64,000 nucleotides of DNA, taken from assembly GCF_001895265.1 (NCBI RefSeq), contig NZ_CP016796.1, positions 372,001 to 436,000 on the forward strand. The letters are read 5' to 3'. The DNA comes from Francisella uliginis. Its GTDB lineage: Bacteria > Pseudomonadota > Gammaproteobacteria > Francisellales > Francisellaceae. A model generated the notes under the pieces. That model was not told where the DNA came from, did not search any database, and saw only the letters and a list, made by a program, of their open reading frames with translations. The position numbers and the translations under genes are program-made. Of the stretch, positions 26,617 to 33,410 are shown piece after piece; positions within the stretch are counted from its first letter, which is position 1, and each line of letters opens with the position of its first letter.

Positions 26617-27964
26617 AAAAAAGCAGCTTAATATGACCACCCCACCTACTGGCGTAGGCACCCCTCCAGAGGAGGGGAATTATTCCCCTTCTGTGAAGGG
26701 GTGGCAGTCGCAGACTGACGGGGTAGTTTTAGAATCTAAGCAAAGCAGGACGGTTCCTAAAAATATTCCCGAACTACGCTTTCCAGAGTTTAGAGATGCT
26801 GGGGAGTGGGTTGAGCGAGAGCTTGGGGAAGTAGCTAAATTTTTGAAAGGTAAAGGTATATCTAAATCTGATATTGTAGATAAAGGAAATATACCGTGCA
26901 TAAGGTATGGTGAACTGTATACTTGTTATAATGAGATTATAGAAAAAGTTATATCAAAGACAAATATTAATATAAAAAAGTTAGTTCTTAGTAAGTTTAA
27001 TGATGTGCTTATTCCAAGCTCAGGGGAAACACAAGAAGATATAGCAACAGCTAGTTGTATTAGAAAAGATAATGTTGCTTTGGGTGGGGATTTGAACATT
27101 ATTAGGACTAAAGAAAATGGAAGTTTTTTAGCCTACTACTTTAGCAGTGTTAAAAAGAGAGAAATATCTCAAATGGCTCAAGGTGTATCAGTTATACACC
27201 TATATGTAAGTCAGTTAAAGATGTTAAAGATAAATATTCCAACATTGAAGGAACAACAAAAAATAGCCGATTGTTTATCATCGGTAGATGAATTGATAGA
27301 GGCACAAAGCCAAAAAGTAGAGCTACTTAAAGAGCATAAGAAAGGCTTAATGCAAAAGCTATTCCCCTCCGTTGGAGGGGTGTCGCAGAGCGACGGGGTG
27401 GTTTCTAAAAATATCCCTGAACTTCGTTTTCCAGAGTTTAGAGATGATGGGGAATGGGTCGAAAGAGAGCTAGGAGGTTTATGTATAAGTATTTCTTCTG
27501 GTAAAGATAGAAATATATATAACGGAACTTATGATTTGTATGGTTCAACAGGCATTATCGGTAAATGTAAAGAAAATAGTTATATTGGTAATTATATTTT
27601 AGTCGCTAGAGTAGGAGCAAATGCTGGTTTATTAACTAAAGTTTCAGGAAATTTTGGAGTTACAGATAATACTTTAGTATTAAATTTAAAGAAAACTATA
27701 AATATTGATTATGTTTATTATTTTCTTAGTAACTATGGTTTAAATAAGCTGGTCTTTGGCTCTGGGCAACCGTTGATTACAGGGAAACAATTAAAATTAT
27801 TAAATATATTTTTACCAGCTCAAACATCAGAACAACAAAAAATAGCGGATTGTTTATCATCGGTAGATGAATTGATAGAAGCACAAAGCCAAAAAGTAGA
27901 GCTACTTAAAGAGCATAAAAAAGGACTGATGCAAAGGTTATTTTCAGTAACTACCTCAACCTAG
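26609..27964 (+). CDS. hsdS: type I restriction-modification specificity subunit
   Basis: Recognises the two halves of the bipartite target DNA. The 451-residue protein has two units of the same plan. Each starts with NIPELRFPEFRD-x-GEWVEREL, continues with a target-recognition domain, and ends with a conserved helix (EQQKIADCLSSVDELIEAQS...). The helix-coding DNA is a 113-bp near-perfect direct repeat (27251-27363 and 27830-27942). Two GC-rich palindromic elements are translated in frame: one spans residues about 10-41 (TPPTGVGTPPEEGNYSP...), the other sits between the two halves (FPSVGGVSQSDGVV). It overlaps hsdR by 8 nt. Confidence 0.93.
   Translation: MSKKKQLNMTTPPTGVGTPPEEGNYSPSVKGWQSQTDGVVLESKQSRTVPKNIPELRFPEFRDAGEWVERELGEVAKFLKGKGISKSDIVDKGNIPCIRYGELYTCYNEIIEKVISKTNINIKKLVLSKFNDVLIPSSGETQEDIATASCIRKDNVALGGDLNIIRTKENGSFLAYYFSSVKKREISQMAQGVSVIHLYVSQLKMLKINIPTLKEQQKIADCLSSVDELIEAQSQKVELLKEHKKGLMQKLFPSVGGVSQSDGVVSKNIPELRFPEFRDDGEWVERELGGLCISISSGKDRNIYNGTYDLYGSTGIIGKCKENSYIGNYILVARVGANAGLLTKVSGNFGVTDNTLVLNLKKTINIDYVYYFLSNYGLNKLVFGSGQPLITGKQLKLLNIFLPAQTSEQQKIADCLSSVDELIEAQSQKVELLKEHKKGLMQRLFSVTTST
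26636..26730. repeat. CCACCCC-type palindromic element A (two units, inside hsdS)
   Basis: A 95-bp head-to-head dimer. Left unit: ACCACCCC box, stem CCTAC/GTAGG, then hairpin CCCCTCC-AGA-GGAGGGG. Right unit, inverted: hairpin CCCCTTC-TGT-GAAGGGG, then stem CAGTC/GACTG and a GGGGTAGT box. The units meet at AATTATT. It is much richer in GC than the surroundings and is translated within the HsdS N-terminus. Confidence 0.88.
27251..27363 (+). repeat. hsdS internal direct repeat, copy 1
   Basis: A 113-bp segment coding for the conserved helix after the first recognition domain. It is nearly identical to 27830-27942, with only scattered differences such as gccgat/gcggat and aagaaaggc/aaaaaagga. 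Such repeats allow exchange or deletion of recognition domains. Confidence 0.9.
27361..27404. repeat. CCACCCC-type palindromic element B (single unit, inside hsdS)
   Basis: A single unit in the same orientation as the right half of element A: hairpin CCCCTCC-GTT-GGAGGGG, stem GTCGC/GCGAC, then GGGGTGGT. It falls exactly at the junction of the two hsdS halves and is read in frame as FPSVGGVSQSDGVV. Confidence 0.85.
27830..27942 (+). repeat. hsdS internal direct repeat, copy 2
   Basis: The second copy of the 113-bp helix-coding repeat, at the end of hsdS. Element C follows 29 nt later, as element B follows copy 1, so the two halves of the gene share the same order of parts. Confidence 0.9.
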
Positions 27965-27970
27965 ATTGGA

Positions 27971-28022
27971 GTTATTCCCCTTCTGTGAAGGGGTGGCAGT
28001 CGCAGACTGACGGGGTAGTTTT
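27971..28022. repeat. CCACCCC-type palindromic element C (between hsdS and DUF559 gene)
   Basis: A single unit. A run of about 50 nt is identical to the right half of element A (hairpin CCCCTTC-TGT-GAAGGGG, stem CAGTC/GACTG, GGGGTAGT). Only 6 nt separate it from the hsdS stop. It lies in direct orientation relative to A-right and B, and inverted relative to D. Confidence 0.88.
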
Positions 28023-28058
28023 AAAAGGAAAACCATAATATAGAAAAGTACTAAAAAT

Positions 28059-28496
28059 ATGAGAAAAACGAAAAGTTATTATTCATTACCATATAATCCA
28101 GCTCTTAAACAAAGAGCTAAGGAGCTAAGAAAGGCAGGAAATTTAGCAGAAGTACTTTTATGGAATCAAATAAAAAATAAACAATTCCTAAATCTTGATT
28201 TTGATAGGCAAAAAATAATTGGTAATTATATTGTAGATTTTTTCTGTGGTGAGAAAATGTTGGTTCTAGAAATAGATGGTTATAGCCATAATGATAAGCA
28301 TGATTATGACTATAAACGGGATAAGTATTTAAAAAGTTTAAATCTAAAGGTAATCAATTTATTAGATAATGATGTAAAAAATGATATTAATGCTGTTTTG
28401 ACTTTTTTAAGAAACCACCCCGACCTAAAGGTCACCCCTCCAGCGGAGGGGAATTATTCCCCAGATGTTATTGAACAAGATGGTGGAGGTATTTAG
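28059..28496 (+). CDS. DUF559 (Vsr-like) endonuclease-fold protein
   Basis: A 145-residue DUF559 protein, a restriction-endonuclease-like fold related to very-short-patch repair nucleases. Landmarks are LRKAGNLAEVLLWNQIKNKQF, the core IIGNYIVDFFCGEKMLVLEIDGYSH (residues about 63-87, quoted in two strands), and VINLLDNDV. The candidate metal-binding acids are the Asp of VDFFC and the Glu/Asp of LEIDG. The last about 25 residues (HPDLKVTPPAEGNYSP...) come from palindromic element D. Element C lies 36 nt upstream, so the gene is bracketed by inverted copies. Function is unproven. It is not a standard part of type I systems. Confidence 0.82.
   Translation: MRKTKSYYSLPYNPALKQRAKELRKAGNLAEVLLWNQIKNKQFLNLDFDRQKIIGNYIVDFFCGEKMLVLEIDGYSHNDKHDYDYKRDKYLKSLNLKVINLLDNDVKNDINAVLTFLRNHPDLKVTPPAEGNYSPDVIEQDGGGI
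28413..28462. repeat. CCACCCC-type palindromic element D (3' end of DUF559 gene)
   Basis: A left-orientation unit: ACCACCCC, stem GACC/GGTC, hairpin CCCCTCC-AGC-GGAGGGG, then AATTATTCCCC, which looks like the start of a truncated second unit. It is translated in frame as the C-terminal tail of the DUF559 protein. Confidence 0.85.
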
Positions 28497-28498
28497 TT

Positions 28499-29620
28499 AT
28501 GAGTGGTAGTCCAAAGATACACTCTTATAAAACCTTAAGTAATCTAGTTACTAATCGCTTAAGAAATGATTTGAATGATTGCGATCTAATTTTACTATTT
28601 GCCTATAATGGTACTGGTAAAACTCGTCTATCTATGGAATTTAGACAAAAAGATAAAAAAAATAAAAATAGAGATACTTTGTATTTTAACGCTTTTACAG
28701 AGGATTTATTTTATTGGGATAATGACTTAGAAGCAGATAGTAATAGAGTTTTGCATTTTAGAGAATCTAAGTTTTTTAATGGCTTAGAAGAGCTAGAAAT
28801 GGAAAGCCGTATAGCCGAGTATTTAAATCGCTATGCTGATTTTGATTTTAAAATTGATTATAAAAATAGAACGGTTACTTTTAGTAAACAAGAGTTAGTT
28901 TTAGATCATAGGACTAAAGAGCAAAATTTACAGTTAGTGGATAATATAAAAGTTTCTCGTGGTGAAGAGAATATTTTTATATGGTGCTTTTTTCTTGCAG
29001 TAGCTCGTTTAGCTATAGAAAAGCAAGAGGCTTATGCTTGGGTTAAATACCTATATATAGATGATCCTATATCATCATTAGATGATAATAATGCTATAGC
29101 AGTAGCTAGTGATTTAGCTCAGTTACTAAAAAGTAGTGATAATAATATAAAAACAGTTATATCATCACATCATGGATTATTTTTTAATGTTTTGCATAAT
29201 GAGTTTAGAAGCTCTAAGAAGAAATTTAAGAGCTATTTTTATCATCGTCCAAATAATGAAAATGTTTATACATTAAGAGCTACAGAAGATACACCTTTTT
29301 TTCATCATGTATCGATACTAAGTGAACTAAAAAAAGCTTGTGAGAGTGGGCAGTTATTTACTTATCATTTTAATATGTTGCGTAGTATTATGGAAAAGAC
29401 AGCAACATTCTTTGGCTATAAAGATTTTTCGGTATGTATAAAAAGTGTTGATGATGAGGTTTTATATTCAAGGGCTTTGAATTTACTAAGTCATGGTAAG
29501 TACTCTATTTATGAACCTAAGCAAATGGTTGAAGATACAAAAAAGTTGTTTAGTGATATGCTAAATGCTTTTTTAGATAGATATAAATTTGAATTACCTG
29601 AAATAATTAAAGAGAAATAA
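28499..29620 (+). CDS. prrC: PrrC-type anticodon nuclease (ABC ATPase plus RxxxE...H nuclease)
   Basis: Probably a tRNA anticodon nuclease held silent by the type I complex and released when a phage inhibits restriction, as with E. coli PrrC. ATPase motifs: AYNGTGKT (residues 35-42; the first glycine of Walker A is Ala), SRGEENIFIW signature, LYIDDPISSLDD Walker B/D-loop, and ISSHH switch. The C-terminal domain has R295-SIM-E299 and H332. PrrC's catalytic triad is R320/E324/H356 in 396 residues, so spacing and distance to the C-terminus nearly match. It sits between hsdS and hsdM, as prrC sits within its restriction operon. No experimental evidence for this copy. Confidence 0.78.
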   Translation: MSGSPKIHSYKTLSNLVTNRLRNDLNDCDLILLFAYNGTGKTRLSMEFRQKDKKNKNRDTLYFNAFTEDLFYWDNDLEADSNRVLHFRESKFFNGLEELEMESRIAEYLNRYADFDFKIDYKNRTVTFSKQELVLDHRTKEQNLQLVDNIKVSRGEENIFIWCFFLAVARLAIEKQEAYAWVKYLYIDDPISSLDDNNAIAVASDLAQLLKSSDNNIKTVISSHHGLFFNVLHNEFRSSKKKFKSYFYHRPNNENVYTLRATEDTPFFHHVSILSELKKACESGQLFTYHFNMLRSIMEKTATFFGYKDFSVCIKSVDDEVLYSRALNLLSHGKYSIYEPKQMVEDTKKLFSDMLNAFLDRYKFELPEIIKEK

Positions 29621-29622
29621 TA

Positions 29623-30636
29623 ATGAGCGAACAAGAGTCGAATGTAATTATTTATAATACTGTAGATGGAAAAGCTACTGTTTCACTACTTACAAAAGAT
29701 GGCACAGCATGGCTAAGTCAAGCAAAATTAGCAGAGCTATTTGCTACAACTAAGCAAAATATAAGTTTGCATATATCAAATATTTTTGAAGAAGGTGAGC
29801 TAGATAAGAATTCAGTTGTAAAGGATTACTTGACAACTGCCAGCGATGGAAAAAGCTATAATGTTACTCATTATTCATTAGAGATGATTTTGGCAATAGG
29901 CTTTAGAGTTAGAAGTAAAAGAGGTACTCAATTCCGTCAGTGGGCGAATAAAAATCTAAGTGAATATATGATAAAAGGTTTTGTTATAGATGATAACCGA
30001 CTAAAAAATCCAGATGGTTACCCAGATTATTTTGATGAGCTTTTGGCTCGTATTAGAGATATTAGAGCTTCGGAAAAAAGGTTTTATCAAAAAGTAAGAG
30101 ATCTTTTTATGCTTAGTCAAGATTATGATGCCACTGATAAAGAAACACAGCTTTTTTACGCTGAAACTCAGAATAAATTATTATTTGCTATAACTGGTCA
30201 AACAGCTGCTGAACTTATAACTAGTAGGGCAGACCATACTCAGCCAAATATGTCTCTTACAAGTTTCAAAGGAGATAGAGTTAGAAAACAAGATATTTAT
30301 ATCGCAAAAAATTATCTTACTGCAGATGAGTTAGATAGTCTAAATAGATTTGTAATAGTATTTTTAGAGACTGCTGAATTAAGGGCTAAAAATCGTCAAA
30401 ATATAAATATGAGTTTTTGGAAAGAAAATATTGATCGTATCATAGAGTTTAATGATAAAGAAGTACTTAAAGGTGCTGGAAGTGTCAGTCGTCAACAAAT
30501 GCAAAAAATGGTTGAAAGAGTATATTCTGAATTTGATATAAAAAGAAAACAACAAGAAGCAACAGAAGCAGACATTCAGGATATAGAAGAGCTCAAGCAA
30601 ATTGAACAGAACATAAAGAGAAATAATAATGAGTGA
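29623..30636 (+). CDS. rhuM: RhuM-family protein
   Basis: A 337-residue member of the RhuM family. It was named from a Salmonella pathogenicity-island gene of unclear function and is found repeatedly inside type I restriction loci. The N-terminal winged-helix-like segment WLSQAKLAELFATTKQNISLH suggests DNA binding. GFRVRSKRGTQFRQWANKNLSEYMIKGF and VDDNRLKNP-like sequence are family landmarks. The C-terminus is coiled-coil. It follows the anticodon nuclease gene by 2 nt and overlaps hsdM by 8 nt, so it belongs to the same operon. Its role in restriction is unknown. Confidence 0.88.
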   Translation: MSEQESNVIIYNTVDGKATVSLLTKDGTAWLSQAKLAELFATTKQNISLHISNIFEEGELDKNSVVKDYLTTASDGKSYNVTHYSLEMILAIGFRVRSKRGTQFRQWANKNLSEYMIKGFVIDDNRLKNPDGYPDYFDELLARIRDIRASEKRFYQKVRDLFMLSQDYDATDKETQLFYAETQNKLLFAITGQTAAELITSRADHTQPNMSLTSFKGDRVRKQDIYIAKNYLTADELDSLNRFVIVFLETAELRAKNRQNINMSFWKENIDRIIEFNDKEVLKGAGSVSRQQMQKMVERVYSEFDIKRKQQEATEADIQDIEELKQIEQNIKRNNNE

Positions 30637-32320
30637 ACAAGATAAAAAACAACTAGGTGAAACACTTTGGAAAATAGCAGATGAATTGCGTGGTGCAATG
30701 AATGCTGATGATTTTCGTGATTATATGCTTTCATTTTTATTTTTACGCTATTTGTCAGATAACTATGAAGAAACTGTAAAGAAGTTCTTAGGGGATGAAT
30801 ATCCTCAAGCAAGAGAAATAGAAGTTAAAATACCAATAGATGATAACTCTATTAAAAAGAAAAAAGAGAAACATACTGAAAATGTTATTAAAATAATTTC
30901 ACCATTAAAAATTTGGTATGATGAAAATCAACAGCATGTGGCAGAATTTGAAATAGAAATTAGAAAAAAAACTCATTATATTATTGAGCCAGACTATCTA
31001 TGGAGTAATATTGTAAATTTAGCAAAAACGCATGATATAGACTTATTAAAAACTCTACAAAAGGGGTTAAAACATATTGAAAATGATTCTTTTGGAAGCT
31101 CTTTTAAAGGTCTATTCTCTGAGATAAATCTAGATTCTGAAAAGCTTGGGAAAAATTATGAATTGCGAAATAAAAAGCTCAGCACTATTATTACCAAAAT
31201 AGCTAATGGTATAACAGGATTCTCTACAGATAGTGATACGCTGGGAGATGCTTATGAGTATCTTATCGGTCAGTTTGCTGCAGGGTCTGGTAAAAAGGCT
31301 GGAGAATTTTATACCCCTCAACAGATTTCTTCGATTCTTTCTGAGATAGTAACTTTAGATTGCCAAGATCCTAGCTTGGGTAGAAAAAAGCATTTAGATA
31401 AAGTCTTGGATTTTGCTTGTGGTTCTGGGTCATTGTTACTAAATGTTCGCCAACAAATCAAAAAAGAAAAAGATGGTAGTATTGGCAAGATCTACGGACA
31501 AGAAAAAAATATAACAACTTATAACCTTTGTCGTATGAATATGCTTTTACATGGTCTAAAAGATTCTGAGTTTAAAATTTTTCATGGAGATTCTTTGGCA
31601 AATGATTGGAGTATTTTACAAGAAGAAAACCCAAGCAAACAAATAAAGTTTGATGCTATTGTGGCAAATCCACCTTTTAGTTATCGTTGGGATCCTGATG
31701 ATAGACTAAAAGAAGATACCCGTTTTAAAAGTCATGGAGTCGCTCCGAAATCAGCAGCTGATTTTGCTTTTCTGCTACATGGTTTTAACTTTCTTGATAA
31801 TGGTGGGACTATGGCTATTATATTGCCTCATGGTGTTTTGTTTAGAGGAGGGGCAGAGGCAAATATTCGTACTAAGCTTTTAAAAGATAGTAATATTGAT
31901 GCTGTAATAGGGCTACCTTCAAATCTATTTTTCTCAACAGGAATACCAGTTTGTATATTAGTCCTTAAAAAGTGTAAGAAATCGGATGATATATTGTTTA
32001 TAAATGCAAGTTCTGAAGAAAACTATAAAAAAGGTAAGCGACAAAATACTCTTGAAAAAGAGCATATACAAAAGATTATAAGTACTTATCAATATCGCAA
32101 AGAAGAAGATCGCTATTCGCGTTGTGTATCGCTAGAAGAAATTGAAAAGAATGATTTTAATTTGAATATATCTCGATATATAAGCACAGCCAAGCCAGAA
32201 CCTAAAGTTGATATTAAAGGCGTAAATAAAGATTTGATAGATATTGAAAGTAAAATAGAATCAAGTAAAAGTAAACATAATGAATTCTTGAGAGAGTTAG
32301 GGTTAGAGTTGATTCCTTAG
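30629..32320 (+). CDS. hsdM: type I restriction-modification methyltransferase subunit
   Basis: An N6-adenine DNA methyltransferase. The 563-residue protein has an N-terminal helical HsdM domain (ETLWKIADELRGAMNADDF, FLFLRYLSDNYE). The SAM-binding motif is LDFACGSGSLL (about residues 260-270), and the catalytic motif is NPPF (347-350) in IVANPPFSYRW. EFYTPQQISSILSEIV is also typical. A C-terminal helical segment would contact HsdS. It is last in the operon, five genes from hsdR. Confidence 0.95.
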   Translation: MSEQDKKQLGETLWKIADELRGAMNADDFRDYMLSFLFLRYLSDNYEETVKKFLGDEYPQAREIEVKIPIDDNSIKKKKEKHTENVIKIISPLKIWYDENQQHVAEFEIEIRKKTHYIIEPDYLWSNIVNLAKTHDIDLLKTLQKGLKHIENDSFGSSFKGLFSEINLDSEKLGKNYELRNKKLSTIITKIANGITGFSTDSDTLGDAYEYLIGQFAAGSGKKAGEFYTPQQISSILSEIVTLDCQDPSLGRKKHLDKVLDFACGSGSLLLNVRQQIKKEKDGSIGKIYGQEKNITTYNLCRMNMLLHGLKDSEFKIFHGDSLANDWSILQEENPSKQIKFDAIVANPPFSYRWDPDDRLKEDTRFKSHGVAPKSAADFAFLLHGFNFLDNGGTMAIILPHGVLFRGGAEANIRTKLLKDSNIDAVIGLPSNLFFSTGIPVCILVLKKCKKSDDILFINASSEENYKKGKRQNTLEKEHIQKIISTYQYRKEEDRYSRCVSLEEIEKNDFNLNISRYISTAKPEPKVDIKGVNKDLIDIESKIESSKSKHNEFLRELGLELIP

Positions 32321-32435
32321 CTTCTTGAGTATGTTTGTTTAAAATTAAACTTTCTTAATATTTATTTATCTGTATAAAAAATCCATAATCTTATTTGTAT
32401 ACTTAGAATACTAAACCTTTATTTGGAAGAGTGTT

Positions 32436-33158
32436 ATGAGTAGTAATCTAGTTGTTATAGGTGCTTCTGGTTCTATAGGTCATGCTGTAACCAAGAAATT
32501 AAGATATTTGTACCCAGATGCTAATATATATGCTTTTTCACGTACGGAAGTTGTAGACTGTGTAGAAGGGGTGGTTTACCAAAATATTAATTACTCTGAT
32601 GAGTCAACAATCGAGAAAGCTGTAAAATATATTTATGAAAAGACAGGAGCTATTAACTTAGTTTTTGTAGCTACTGGTATATTGCATACACAAGATATAA
32701 TGCCTGAGAAAGCTTTAAGAGAGCTATCAGCTGATAAATTTATTGAACTGTTTAAGGCAAATACAATTTTTCCAGCTTTGGTGGCAAAGCATTTCATACC
32801 GAAACTAGCCAAAGATACTAAATCTGTATTTGCAGCTATTTCTGCACGAGTTGGAAGTATCTCGGATAATCAGCTTGGTGGTTGGTATGCTTATAGAGCT
32901 TCAAAGGCTGCTTTAAATATGTTTATCAAAACGGCAAGTATTGAGGCAAAGCGTTTAAATCCAAACGCTGTAATAGTTGGGGTACATCCAGGGACTGTCA
33001 AAAGTCATTTATCAGAGCCTTTTCAAGCAAGAGTACCTCAAGGAAAGCTTTTTACACCTGAGTATTCAGCTAGTAAGTTATTTGAAGTGTTAGATGGATT
33101 GAAATCAGAAGATAGTGGTAAATGTTTTGCATGGGATGGCAAAGAGATTATTCCATAG
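32436..33158 (+). CDS. short-chain dehydrogenase/reductase (C-factor/CsgA-like)
   Basis: A 240-residue NAD(P)-dependent SDR with nucleotide-binding [10 protein letters not shown] at the N-terminus. The catalytic motif is Tyr-x3-Lys in [14 protein letters not shown], preceded by the serine of AISARVGS. The C-terminal [14 protein letters not shown] matches the C-factor/CsgA-like branch. The substrate is unknown. Recurrent placement of such an SDR beside photolyase genes suggests a link to that cluster, but this is inference. GAGTGTT precedes the ATG. Confidence 0.85.
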   Translation: MSSNLVVIGASGSIGHAVTKKLRYLYPDANIYAFSRTEVVDCVEGVVYQNINYSDESTIEKAVKYIYEKTGAINLVFVATGILHTQDIMPEKALRELSADKFIELFKANTIFPALVAKHFIPKLAKDTKSVFAAISARVGSISDNQLGGWYAYRASKAALNMFIKTASIEAKRLNPNAVIVGVHPGTVKSHLSEPFQARVPQGKLFTPEYSASKLFEVLDGLKSEDSGKCFAWDGKEIIP

Positions 33159-33179
33159 TTAAAGTTTTGAGAGGTATTT

Positions 33180-33410
33180 ATGAGTGATAAGAGTATAACA
33201 ACCAGTGAAATTATAGAAATGGCTTGGAGTGATAAAATATCATTTGATTCAATCAAAAATATAACTGGATTATCAGAGTCACAAGTTATAAAAATCATGC
33301 GTAATAATCTTAAGCCGAATAGTTTTAGACTTTGGTGCAAACGAGTGACAGGCAGAGTTGCTAAACATAAGAAAAGGTTAAATTATACAAATGCAAGTAG
33401 TTTGGTTTAA
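33180..33410 (+). CDS. TIGR03643 family protein
   Basis: A 76-residue basic protein of a family known mainly from photolyase neighbourhoods. The pattern is TTSEIIEMAWSDKISFDSIK, then TGLSESQVIKIMR, then FRLWCKRVTGRVAKHKKR. The central region resembles a helix-turn-helix (sigma-like region), and the basic tail could contact nucleic acid. Function is unknown. It overlaps the photolyase gene by 20 nt, so the two are translated together. Confidence 0.85.
   Translation: MSDKSITTSEIIEMAWSDKISFDSIKNITGLSESQVIKIMRNNLKPNSFRLWCKRVTGRVAKHKKRLNYTNASSLV

Noticed and set aside
26636-28462. CRISPR array in the restriction locus
   Set aside because: The repeats are palindromic, variable in stem sequence, irregularly spaced and lie within coding regions. 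There are no uniform spacers and no cas genes.
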